Shown here one piece after another: positions 22,534 through 30,921 of a stretch of 64,000 nucleotides of DNA (position 1 is the first letter of the stretch; every line of letters starts with the position of its first letter). The position numbers and the translations under genes are program-made. The stretch lies in the NCBI GenBank assembly GCA_031549195.1, contig JAVBQF010000010.1, positions 3,619 through 67,618 of the forward strand, in the 5' to 3' direction. The notes under the pieces were generated by a model. It made no database searches, had not been told where the DNA came from, and saw nothing but the letters and a program-made list of their open reading frames with translations. This DNA comes from JAVBQF01 sp031549195. GTDB lineage: Bacteria > Bacillota_I > Bacilli_A > RF39 > UBA660.

Positions 22534-24276
22534 ATGGACAATAAAATAAAAGAATTTATAGAATCTCTAAACAATAAATATATTTCAAAAAAAGATATAA
22601 TTTTAATTAAGAAAAAGTATCACAACTTATATACAGACATAAATAATTTATTTATTTTTAGAAAATTAAAATATATTAAATTCATTATGATGTACCTATT
22701 CATAGAGCAATATACTAACAAACATAACAAAAAATATATTAAGAGTGAATTAATAAAATCTAAATCTATTCTTGATAATATTAATGGGTACCCACTAGAT
22801 AGAAATCAAAGAATAGCCGTATTAACAGATGAAGATAATGTACTAGTTATTGCTGGTGCTGGGTCTGGGAAAACATTAACCATTATAGGTAAGATAAGAT
22901 ATCTAATCGAAGTTAAAAAAATAAGACCTAAAGATATATTGTGTATATCATTTACCAATGAATCAACTAAAAGTATTAAGAATTCTATTGATAAATATTA
23001 TGGATATGAAGTAGATATTAAAACATTTCATAAACTAGCCCTACATATATTGAAAGGCAAAAATATATCTGTAGCACCATCTGATTATTTAGATTATTTA
23101 ATTACTGAATACTTTAATGGTGATATAGAAATGGAAGAAAATAACTTATTTTATTTAAAAGAGTATTTTAGACTAAGTTATGGTAATGATAGTTTAAAAG
23201 AAGAATATCTCATTAATCTAAAAAGAGTAATAATAACTTTTATAAATGTATTTAAAGCTAATGACTATGAAAAAGAATACTTTAAAAATTTATTCTTTTT
23301 CATAGAAAAAATAAAGGATAGGAAGAAAAGAAAAATTAATAAATTATTACTATTAATAATATTTAATATATATTTAAAATATAAAGAAGAATTAGATAGC
23401 GGCAATACAATAGATTTTAATGATATGATTAATTTAGCAAACGATGAAGTTAAAAGCAAAAGACTTAAGCTTAATTATAAACATATAATAATTGATGAGT
23501 ACCAAGACTCTTCATTAACTAGATTTAATTTAATAAAAAATATAATTGATATTAATAATGCAAAGCTATTTGTTGTAGGCGATGATTTTCAATCAATATA
23601 TAGGTTTACTGGATGTAATTTAAATATCTTTTTAAAATTTAATAAATATATTGGATATGCAAAAGTCTTAAAGATAAATAGGACTTATCGAAGTCCTAAA
23701 GGAGTAGTAGAAGTAGCTGGTAATTTTATAATGAAAAACAAAAAGCAAACTAAGAAAACATTGTTAACTAGCAAAAAGATAAAAAAGCCCATAACGATTA
23801 GTTATTATAAAAGTATAATTAATAGCATTATTACTATAATAGGCAGAATTTATTTGGAAAATAAAGGTAGAATATTAATATTAGGTAGGAATAATAATGA
23901 TATAAATATGATTATTGATAATATTAATTTTATAAATAGAGATGGTATAATTACATATACAAAGAATGAAAATATAGAGTTAAGTTATCTAACTGTTCAT
24001 AAATCTAAAGGGTTAGAAAGTGATAATGTAATAATAATAAATATGATTAATTCTATTATAGGGTTTCCAAATAAAATAAAGGATATAGAAATAGTCAATT
24101 TAATAATGAAAAAAGAAGATTTTCCTTTTGAAGAAGAAAGAAGACTTTTCTATGTAGCATTAACAAGAACTAAAAACAAAGTATACTTATTAGTGCCAAT
24201 AAGAAATGAATCAATATTTATACAAGAGCTAAAAAAGGATTATAAAAAAAATATCAAAATAGAATATTTACAATAA
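22534..24276 (+). CDS. UvrD/Rep-family DNA helicase (helicase IV-like, short)
   Basis: The 580-residue superfamily 1 helicase has motif I AGAGSGKT, then CISFTNES, DEYQDSS (motif II with DEYQ), VGDDFQSIYRF (motif III), RTYRSP (IV), LTVHKSKGLE (V) and EEERRLFYVALTRTK (VI). The approach to motif I, NGYPLDRNQRIAVLTDEDNV, and the preceding helical region with HNKKYIKSEL resemble E. coli helicase IV (HelD). It is shorter than UvrD or PcrA. There is no ribosome binding site before the ATG at 22534 and the -10 box ends 6 nt upstream, so the mRNA may be leaderless. A later start would cut the N-terminal domain. Confidence 0.88.
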   Translation: MDNKIKEFIESLNNKYISKKDIILIKKKYHNLYTDINNLFIFRKLKYIKFIMMYLFIEQYTNKHNKKYIKSELIKSKSILDNINGYPLDRNQRIAVLTDEDNVLVIAGAGSGKTLTIIGKIRYLIEVKKIRPKDILCISFTNESTKSIKNSIDKYYGYEVDIKTFHKLALHILKGKNISVAPSDYLDYLITEYFNGDIEMEENNLFYLKEYFRLSYGNDSLKEEYLINLKRVIITFINVFKANDYEKEYFKNLFFFIEKIKDRKKRKINKLLLLIIFNIYLKYKEELDSGNTIDFNDMINLANDEVKSKRLKLNYKHIIIDEYQDSSLTRFNLIKNIIDINNAKLFVVGDDFQSIYRFTGCNLNIFLKFNKYIGYAKVLKINRTYRSPKGVVEVAGNFIMKNKKQTKKTLLTSKKIKKPITISYYKSIINSIITIIGRIYLENKGRILILGRNNNDINMIIDNINFINRDGIITYTKNENIELSYLTVHKSKGLESDNVIIINMINSIIGFPNKIKDIEIVNLIMKKEDFPFEEERRLFYVALTRTKNKVYLLVPIRNESIFIQELKKDYKKNIKIEYLQ

Positions 24277-24359
24277 TTTACGACATTAATATCTTTTATA
24301 ATAATATTGATTTAAATAAATTATTAAGTATAATATAATTAAAATAGGAGAGTGTTATT

Positions 24360-24956
24360 ATGAATAAGAAAAATATAGCATTAATCTTTATTGCAGTAGG
24401 TATAGTTTTAGTTTTATTTGGTGGATATAAGTTACTAAATAGTAAAAAAGAAAATAATATGCCAATAGAGAATAAAGATGAAGATATTACTCCTACAGAG
24501 AGTGAAGCAATATCAATAATAGATGATAAACTACAAGAAATAATGTCTCTATTTGAGACTCCAAAAGATATATTTAGTGTAGCAGAAGAGACAGAAATAG
24601 ATAGCGTTCTAAGAATAAAAGTAAATAACTATGATGAAGTTATTAATAAATTATATACTTCTAATGGTATAAAGCAATTAGAAAACATGAAATATGATAA
24701 GGATTTATATGTGTTAAAGAACGAAACAGGAGTTTATCTTCTTTCAAAATTACCAGACAATAAGTATCATAGTAAAGAGCAAAAAACTATTGCTTCTATA
24801 GGTATTGAAAAAAATAGTATTATTTGTAATATTACATATTCTAAATCTTATGTAAAAGAAACTGGAGATATTCAGGTGAGCTCTAATATAATAAAGCTGG
24901 AACTAAAGTATTCAAATAAAGTATGGCTTATAGAAAATTTTAATTATAGTTATTAG
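24360..24956 (+). CDS. Membrane-anchored extracytoplasmic protein, unknown
   Basis: The 198-residue protein has a short basic start, one transmembrane helix (ALIFIAVGIVLVLFGGYKLL, about residues 7-26), an acidic linker (NKDEDITPTESE) and a soluble domain of about 150 residues with mixed strands. AGGAGAG precedes the ATG. The layout (MNKK, one helix, acidic linker, outside domain) is like that of the gene at 61415 next to the LRR pseudopilins, but I see no clear sequence match. Its function is unknown. Confidence 0.65.
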   Translation: MNKKNIALIFIAVGIVLVLFGGYKLLNSKKENNMPIENKDEDITPTESEAISIIDDKLQEIMSLFETPKDIFSVAEETEIDSVLRIKVNNYDEVINKLYTSNGIKQLENMKYDKDLYVLKNETGVYLLSKLPDNKYHSKEQKTIASIGIEKNSIICNITYSKSYVKETGDIQVSSNIIKLELKYSNKVWLIENFNYSY

Positions 24957-24975
24957 GACATTCGTGTCCTTTTTT
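24955..24975 (+). terminator. Terminator with UUCG tetraloop
   Basis: AGGACA-TTCG-TGTCCT followed by TTTTTC. The T-run is only a few bases from the -35 box of the next promoter. Confidence 0.85.
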
Positions 24976-24976
24976 C

Positions 24977-25004
24977 TTGATTATTTTTTCTTCTTCGTTA
25001 TAAT
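24977..25004 (+). promoter_or_regulatory. Promoter of the lipid kinase gene
   Basis: TTGATT (24977-24982), 16 bp, TATAAT (24999-25004). It rules out the longer frame starting at 24964. Confidence 0.7.
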
Positions 25005-25026
25005 TAAATTTAGAGCAGGTGGTTTA

Positions 25027-25938
25027 ATGAGAAATATATATATTGTGAATAAAAATGCTGGTAGAAAAGAAAAAACTGAGGAAATAGAAAAGCTAATAAA
25101 AGAAGTAGATCCAGATGCTAAAATCATTTTGACAGAAAGTATTGAGTCAGCTCAAAGAGAAGTCACAAGGCTATCTTATACAGCTATACCAACGACAATT
25201 TACTTTGTTGGTGGTGATGGTGGATTAATACCAATCATAGAAGCGAAAAATCCAAAGGTACCTCTTGGTATAATACCTGGTGGTACAGGAAATGATTTTA
25301 TAAAAACTGTGTATGGTGATGTAACAGTAGATAAAGCTTTTTTAGAAAGTCTAATTTTATCAGAAGAAACTAAATTAGTAGATACAATAAAGATAGAGAC
25401 AGATTTAGGTAACACTTTAGCACTTAATATAGGGTCTGTTGGATTATCTGGTATGGCTGTTTTAGAAGCTGAAAAATTACGAAATACAAATTTAAAACCA
25501 AGTCAAAAATATTATTTAGGAATTTTAAGGGCTTTTTTAAATTATAAATCACCATTTACTGATACTGAAATATTATTAAGAGATGGAACTGTAGAAAAGA
25601 GAAAGGGAAAACTTCTGATTGGAGCGTTTTGTAATGGAAAGTGTTTTGGAGGAGGCTTAAATATTTCTCCAGGGAGCATAGAAGATGATGATAAGTTTGA
25701 ATTTGTTATGGTAGATAATACAATGAGATTACTATGGCCAAGCTTACTGGGAAAATTGAAAGCTGGTACTCATAGAACCTCTAATAAAGTTTCTTTTTAT
25801 GAAGATGTGGAAAGTGTCACAATAACTTCTAATGATCCAATAATTGGGGAGCATGATGGAGAACCATATAAAAGTAAACGTATTAAATTTGGTATAGGAC
25901 CAAGGACGCTAATTAAGGTTCCTAAAAAAAGTAATTGA
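25027..25938 (+). CDS. Diacylglycerol/lipid kinase family protein (DagK/YegS-like)
   Basis: The 303-residue protein has the DAGK catalytic pattern: an N-terminal NKNAGR, the nucleotide-binding VGGDGG (61-66), IIPGGTGNDF (82-91), NIGSVGLSG and GAFCNGKCFGGGLNISPGS, and a C-terminal DGEP segment. Members phosphorylate diacylglycerol or related lipids, for example to recycle diacylglycerol from lipoteichoic acid synthesis. The start at 25027 has AGGTGG 6 nt upstream. It is followed after about 50 nt by a small secreted protein gene. Confidence 0.9.
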   Translation: MRNIYIVNKNAGRKEKTEEIEKLIKEVDPDAKIILTESIESAQREVTRLSYTAIPTTIYFVGGDGGLIPIIEAKNPKVPLGIIPGGTGNDFIKTVYGDVTVDKAFLESLILSEETKLVDTIKIETDLGNTLALNIGSVGLSGMAVLEAEKLRNTNLKPSQKYYLGILRAFLNYKSPFTDTEILLRDGTVEKRKGKLLIGAFCNGKCFGGGLNISPGSIEDDDKFEFVMVDNTMRLLWPSLLGKLKAGTHRTSNKVSFYEDVESVTITSNDPIIGEHDGEPYKSKRIKFGIGPRTLIKVPKKSN

Positions 25939-25987
25939 AAAATATTTAAAACACATATATAATTATCATATTGATAGGAGAATAGAT

Positions 25988-26491
25988 ATGACAAGAAGAC
26001 AAAGAAATAATTTATTTATTGCAATAATGCTTTTGGCAGTTGTTTTCATTGGAGTAGGATATGCACTTTCAGTTCAAGACTTAGAAGTAAAAGGAAATAC
26101 AACAATAGAAGATACTGTTTGGAAAGTATCATTTACAAATATTGAGCTTGATATGTCAAATAGCATTGAAGAAAATAAGATAGCAAATTATGTAGATACT
26201 ACTGCTAATATAGATGTTAAACTGTTGAAACCAGGTTCTTTTGCCTTATATCATGTAACTGTAAAAAATAATGGTACAGTACCTGCTAAGTTATATACAA
26301 TAAAGAAAACAGCAGATGTATCACCAATAATTACCAGTATATATGGTATTGAAGAAGGAGAAATCCTTGCTGTTGGAGAAGAAAGAACTTTTTCAGTATC
26401 TATTGAATGGGATGAAACGGTTACTGAAGTTCCAACTGGAGGAGTAACAGAAGCATTCTCGTTTATATTAGATTTCTTTCAAGCTAAATAA
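25988..26491 (+). CDS. Small secreted beta-sandwich protein with a SipW-type-like signal
   Basis: The 167-residue protein begins TRRQRNNLFIAIMLLAVVFI, then GVGYALS, a signal or anchor like those of TasA/camelysin-related proteins (SipW-type signals). The mature part has strand-rich motifs: KLLKPGSFALYHVTVKNNGTVPAK, a pattern of secreted immunoglobulin-like or TasA-like domains, and ends with AFSFILDFFQAK. No SipW peptidase is visible nearby. TAGGAG precedes the ATG. It may be a matrix or surface protein, but this is inference from the pattern. Confidence 0.6.
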   Translation: MTRRQRNNLFIAIMLLAVVFIGVGYALSVQDLEVKGNTTIEDTVWKVSFTNIELDMSNSIEENKIANYVDTTANIDVKLLKPGSFALYHVTVKNNGTVPAKLYTIKKTADVSPIITSIYGIEEGEILAVGEERTFSVSIEWDETVTEVPTGGVTEAFSFILDFFQAK

Positions 26492-26494
26492 TTC

Positions 26495-26515
26495 GGGTCT
26501 TAGGACTCTTTTTTT
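26495..26515 (+). terminator. Terminator after the secreted beta-sandwich gene
   Basis: GGGTC-TTAG-GACTC (one G-U) followed by seven T residues. Confidence 0.7.
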
Positions 26516-26575
26516 GTGTTAAAGAAAAGAGGTATATGCTATAATTAAGTAAATAAACCATAAGAGGGTGAATGT

Positions 26576-27622
26576 ATGCAATCAGTAGATTATAAATGCC
26601 CAAGTTGTAATGCATATTTGCATTTCAATCCTAAGGAACAAAATTGGATTTGTGATTATTGTGGAAGTAATTTTAGTTTGGAAAACCTAAAAGATAATAA
26701 TGATAAATTTGAAAAAGCTACCATAAAAGAAAATAATACTGATAAAGTACAATTGAATGAATATCATTGTGCCGATTGTGGTGCAACGATTGTTGCAGAT
26801 GAAAACACTGCAGCAACTTTTTGTGTTTATTGTAAAAATACAGCAATACTTAAAGATAAACTAGTAGGAATTTTTGCCCCTAATTATATTATTCCATTTA
26901 ATAATACTAAGGAAGAGGCTATAGCAGCTTTTAAAAAAGTAGGAAAAGGAAAAATATTAATGCCAAAGGAGTTTGCTGACATTAAAAATATTCAAAAAAT
27001 GACAGGAATTTATATTCCCTTTTGGCTAATTGACTGTACTTTATCTGGATCGATTGAAGCTGCTGCTAAGAGAGTAACAACTTCCAGATTAGGAGAATAT
27101 ATTCAGACTAGAACAGATAGCTATATCGTAAAAAGAGGAGGAAATGTTGGCTTTGATAAGATACCAGCAGATGGATCAGTTAGATTTGATGACGCGATTA
27201 TGAATTCAATAGAACCTTTTTCATATACAGCATTAAAGGACTTTGATTCATCTTATTTATCTGGCTTTTTAGCAGAAAAATATGATGTTGAAAAAGAAAA
27301 AGGTGAAGAAATAGCCAATGAGCGTGCAAAACAAAGTTTTAAAAAATTGATGGAAAATCAAATAAATGGCTATACATCTTATTCTGTGAAAAGTACTAAT
27401 ATAGTAATAAGCCCAAAGCAAACAAATTATGTTTTATTACCAGTATGGATGTTAAATATTAAGTATAAAAATAAGATGTATACATTTGCTATGAATGGAC
27501 AAACAGGGAAGATGATAGGAAACATTCCATGGAGTAAACCTAAAGCTATTATCCTGTTTTTAGTAGTATTTATAGTTATAACCATTATCTTAGCACTTAC
27601 TGTATTTGGAGGTGTACTATGA
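26576..27622 (+). CDS. Double zinc-ribbon membrane protein
   Basis: The 348-residue protein has two four-cysteine zinc ribbons at the N-terminus: CPSC/CDYC (8-11 and 26-29) and CADC/CVYC (65-68 and 82-85). A large middle domain follows with IYIPFWLIDCTLSGSIEA and SFKKLMENQINGYTSY, and a single membrane helix at the end (AIILFLVVFIVITIILALTV). The ribbons face the cytosol if the C-terminal helix is the anchor. The stop overlaps the ATG of the TPM gene (ATGA), so the two are made together and probably act together. The pairing of zinc-ribbon and TPM proteins is seen in other bacteria; the process is not established. Confidence 0.75.
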   Translation: MQSVDYKCPSCNAYLHFNPKEQNWICDYCGSNFSLENLKDNNDKFEKATIKENNTDKVQLNEYHCADCGATIVADENTAATFCVYCKNTAILKDKLVGIFAPNYIIPFNNTKEEAIAAFKKVGKGKILMPKEFADIKNIQKMTGIYIPFWLIDCTLSGSIEAAAKRVTTSRLGEYIQTRTDSYIVKRGGNVGFDKIPADGSVRFDDAIMNSIEPFSYTALKDFDSSYLSGFLAEKYDVEKEKGEEIANERAKQSFKKLMENQINGYTSYSVKSTNIVISPKQTNYVLLPVWMLNIKYKNKMYTFAMNGQTGKMIGNIPWSKPKAIILFLVVFIVITIILALTVFGGVL

Positions 27623-28533
27623 AAAAGTTTTATTATCTAATAATTACTTTAGTTATGATTTCCATATTACAAGTAAATGCTTCAACAAATGTTACTTCTA
27701 GAACAGAAGATAATTTACAAATAAACTCAGATATTAAAGTAACAAGTTCAAATATTAAAAATATATTAAATACTCCTAAGGTGAATGAAGAAGAAAAAAT
27801 ATATGATTTTGCAAATTTACTTAGTGAGACAGAAGAATTGGAACTATTCAACTTAATTAGTAAATATATAGAGAAGTATGATATGGATATGGTCATCGTT
27901 ACTATTGATAAAAATGATAAAAGGGATGAAGAAGAGTATGCAGATGACTTCTATGACTATAATTACTTTGGTAAAAAAGATAAGCATGATGGATTACTAT
28001 TATTAATGGATATGGACAATAGAGGGATATATATTTTTACTAATGGTAACGCCATTTTGATGTACGATGATGTGAGAATAAATATTATTATTGACTATAT
28101 GTATGATTATATGGTTGATGGAGATTATTATAAAGCAGCTAAAAACTTTGTTTATTATGCAGACAGCTATGCCAAAAGTGGAATACCAAGATCCAATGAT
28201 GGGTATATTATAGATGAAAATGGCAATTATGTTAAAGCTCCTAGAAAGATGAATATACTAGCAGCAGCCATTGGAGGGTTAATTACCTCAACAATAGTCT
28301 TAATTATATTTATATCTAAACATAAGGGGATAAAGTTAGCAACGGAAGCTAATAACTATATCAATCAGCAGGATGTAATCTTTGATACACCTATTGATGC
28401 TTTTGTTGGTACCAGCACATCTACCGTAAAAATATCAAGAGATCGTGGTAGTTCTGGTGGATGGAGTGGTGGATCAAGCACTCATAGTGGAAGCAGTGGC
28501 AGAAGTCATGGTGGCGGTGGAAGAAGATTCTAA
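27619..28533 (+). CDS. TPM-domain (YgcG-like) membrane protein with Gly/Ser/His tail
   Basis: The 304-residue protein has a signal-like N-terminus (FYYLIITLVMISILQVNAST), then a TPM domain (about 65-175) with IYDFANLLSETEELEL and DGLLLLMDMDNRGIYIFT, a transmembrane helix (ILAAAIGGLITSTIVLIIFI) and a C-terminal Gly/Ser/His-rich tail (SSGGWSGGSS, GRSHGGGGRRF). TPM domains, named from TLP18.3, Psb32 and MOLO-1, act on membrane protein assembly or repair. The gene overlaps the double zinc-ribbon gene by 4 nt. Confidence 0.85.
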   Translation: MKKFYYLIITLVMISILQVNASTNVTSRTEDNLQINSDIKVTSSNIKNILNTPKVNEEEKIYDFANLLSETEELELFNLISKYIEKYDMDMVIVTIDKNDKRDEEEYADDFYDYNYFGKKDKHDGLLLLMDMDNRGIYIFTNGNAILMYDDVRINIIIDYMYDYMVDGDYYKAAKNFVYYADSYAKSGIPRSNDGYIIDENGNYVKAPRKMNILAAAIGGLITSTIVLIIFISKHKGIKLATEANNYINQQDVIFDTPIDAFVGTSTSTVKISRDRGSSGGWSGGSSTHSGSSGRSHGGGGRRF

Positions 28534-28588
28534 TTATCAAAACTACTATATTTGAATTGTTGTATCTATATAAGAGAGGAGCAGCTAT

Positions 28589-28912
28589 ATGAAAACCTTT
28601 GTAAAGTGCTTTGCATTTAGTCTTGCAGTTTCTATGGCAGTTAATGGCTATAGTTTACGCAAAACACAAATTGAAAATATTAGGGCATACTTTTTTCCAG
28701 AAAGAGTATACCAAGATGATGTGGATAAATGGCAAATAGAGAATGCTGATATTTGTGCATCTGTGCATGATAAAAATGGAGAAAAAGACGTACTTTATTA
28801 TGGTGAAGACTATAAACTTCCACCTCACTGTACTGAGGATGAACATATGGAACTAGCAGGATATGATGATAAAAGCGGAACTATCATTATCGAGGATTAT
28901 AAAGTAAAATAA
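28589..28912 (+). CDS. Small protein with N-terminal hydrophobic segment, unknown
   Basis: The 107-residue product starts MKTFVKCFAFSLAVSMAVNG, a weak signal or anchor, and continues as an acidic soluble domain with ICASVHDKNGEKDVLYYGED and PPHCTEDEHME. The two cysteines in the outer part could form a disulfide. GAGAGGAG precedes the ATG. I do not recognise the family. It follows the TPM gene by 55 nt and may belong to the same transcript, which ends at the terminator at 28927. Confidence 0.55.
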   Translation: MKTFVKCFAFSLAVSMAVNGYSLRKTQIENIRAYFFPERVYQDDVDKWQIENADICASVHDKNGEKDVLYYGEDYKLPPHCTEDEHMELAGYDDKSGTIIIEDYKVK

Positions 28913-28926
28913 AAGTTAGTGTTATT

Positions 28927-28954
28927 AAATCTATTATAAGTTAATAGATTTTTT
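28927..28954 (+). terminator. Terminator before dxs
   Basis: AAATCTATTA and TAATAGATTT form a perfect 10-bp stem around TAAGT, followed by T residues. Confidence 0.8.
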
Positions 28955-28998
28955 ATACACTTAATATATAATGAATTTGAAGTAAATGGAGAGTAATG

Positions 28999-30864
28999 AT
29001 GTTAGACAAAATAAATAGTATTAAAGATGTAAGTAAATTAAGTATAGAAGACAAGAAACTATTATCAAGTGAAATAAGAGACTTCCTAATAGATAAGGTA
29101 TCTACAAATGGTGGACACCTTGCATCGAATCTTGGCGTTGTAGAACTCACAATTGCTCTTTTATCATCTTTTGACTTTGATAAAGACAAAATAGTTTGGG
29201 ATGTTGGTCATCAGAGTTATGTTTATAAAATTTTAACAGGCAGACAAAAAGATTTTGATAAGTTAAGGCAGTACAAGGGCCTAAGAGGATTCCCTTATAA
29301 AAGAGAAAGTAACTATGATCACTTTGAAACTGGGCATAGCAGCACCTCTATTTCAGCAGCACTTGGAATGGCAAGAGCAAGAGATATTAATAAAGAAAAA
29401 TATAATGTAATCTCTGTAATTGGTGATGGTTCTATTAGTAATGGTATGAGTTTAGAGGCAATTAATGATGTTGGATTTAATAAGGCTAAGATGATAATAA
29501 TACTTAATGATAATGGAATGAGTATTTCTGCAAATGTTGGTGGACTATCAAGCTATTTTAGTAGAATAAGTATAAATGAAAGATATATTAGAATTAAAAA
29601 TAAAGTAAAGCATTCTTTGGATGATACAAAAGTTGGTGATTTTTTAATTAAAGTACTAGGTAAAGCAAAGGCTGGGGTAAGAGAATTTCTAGTACCTTCC
29701 AATTACTTTGACAATATGGGACTTACGTATATTGGGCCGATTGATGGACATGATATTTCACTTATGATGAAAGTGTTTGAAAGAGTAAAAAGAATAAATG
29801 GTCCAGTCTTAATACATATTGTGACTAAAAAAGGGAAAGGTTATGAACTTGCTGAGAAAAGTCCTGATGTATATCATGCTGTATCTCCATTTAATTCTAA
29901 AATTGGTATCATTGAAGCAAAAAACAAGACGTATTCTAACGAATTTGGTGATGCAATCGTAAAGTTAGCAGAGAAAAATGACAACTTAGTTGCAATAACT
30001 GCTGCAATGAGAGATGGTGTTGGACTTACGAAGTTTGCTGAAAAATATCCAAAAAGGTTCTTTGATGTAGGAATATCAGAGGAACATGCGATAACACTTG
30101 CTGCTGGTCTTGCAACAAATGGCATGGTTCCTATTGTTGCAATATATTCAACATTTATGCAAAGAGGGTTTGATCAAATTATTCATGATGTTTGTATGCA
30201 ACATAACCATGTTATATTAGCACTGGATAGAGCTGGTATTGTAGGTAGTGATGGTGAAACACATCAAGGTATATTTGATTTATCATATCTATCTTTAATA
30301 CCAAATATGGTTATAATGTCTCCTAAATGCATCGAAGATATGTACTTAATGTTTTCTTTTGCAATAAAGAATAATTATCCAATTGCAATTAGATATCCAA
30401 GGGGAGGAGATAGTATTCCAATGGTACCATTAAAAGAAGTGAAATTTGGTAAATGGGAGACTATATCATATGGCAAAAAGATCGCAATTATTGCAACCGG
30501 AAAAATGGTAGAAAAAGCAATAGAAGTGAAGGAAAGGTATAATCTAGATATAATGGTTATAAATGCCTTATTTATTAAACCATTGGATACTGATTTATTA
30601 AAAAAATTAGTTGAGGAAGACTATAATATTGTAACTATTGAAGATAATGTTATAAATGGTGGTCTAGGGAATAATATATTGCTCGAATTAAATAAATTAG
30701 GATTCAAAAAAGCAATAAAAATATTAGGATTCAATGATGAATTTATTCCGCAAGGAACAAGTGAAGAACTATATAAAGATGCTGGATTAGATGTAGAAAA
30801 TATTTATAAAGAAGTAAATAAATTATTAAAAGGGAAAAAGACTTATACTACAAAAGAAGATTAG
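28999..30864 (+). CDS. dxs: 1-deoxy-D-xylulose-5-phosphate synthase
   Basis: The 621-residue thiamine diphosphate enzyme starts the MEP pathway to isoprenoids by joining pyruvate and glyceraldehyde 3-phosphate. It shows the N-terminal GGHLASNLGVVELT, VWDVGHQSYVYKILTGR, the TPP motif GDGSISNGMSLEAIND, the FDVGISEEHAITLAAGLA segment with the catalytic Glu of the pyrimidine domain, and RAGIVGSDGETHQGIFD. The length is normal. Of two adjacent ATG codons I choose the second (28999), 7 nt after GGAG; 28996 is possible. No other MEP gene is nearby. Confidence 0.95.
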   Translation: MLDKINSIKDVSKLSIEDKKLLSSEIRDFLIDKVSTNGGHLASNLGVVELTIALLSSFDFDKDKIVWDVGHQSYVYKILTGRQKDFDKLRQYKGLRGFPYKRESNYDHFETGHSSTSISAALGMARARDINKEKYNVISVIGDGSISNGMSLEAINDVGFNKAKMIIILNDNGMSISANVGGLSSYFSRISINERYIRIKNKVKHSLDDTKVGDFLIKVLGKAKAGVREFLVPSNYFDNMGLTYIGPIDGHDISLMMKVFERVKRINGPVLIHIVTKKGKGYELAEKSPDVYHAVSPFNSKIGIIEAKNKTYSNEFGDAIVKLAEKNDNLVAITAAMRDGVGLTKFAEKYPKRFFDVGISEEHAITLAAGLATNGMVPIVAIYSTFMQRGFDQIIHDVCMQHNHVILALDRAGIVGSDGETHQGIFDLSYLSLIPNMVIMSPKCIEDMYLMFSFAIKNNYPIAIRYPRGGDSIPMVPLKEVKFGKWETISYGKKIAIIATGKMVEKAIEVKERYNLDIMVINALFIKPLDTDLLKKLVEEDYNIVTIEDNVINGGLGNNILLELNKLGFKKAIKILGFNDEFIPQGTSEELYKDAGLDVENIYKEVNKLLKGKKTYTTKED

Positions 30865-30921
30865 ACTAGGCTGATGTGCTAAATACAGATAATTATGATA
30901 TAATTTAAATAGGAGGAAAAG

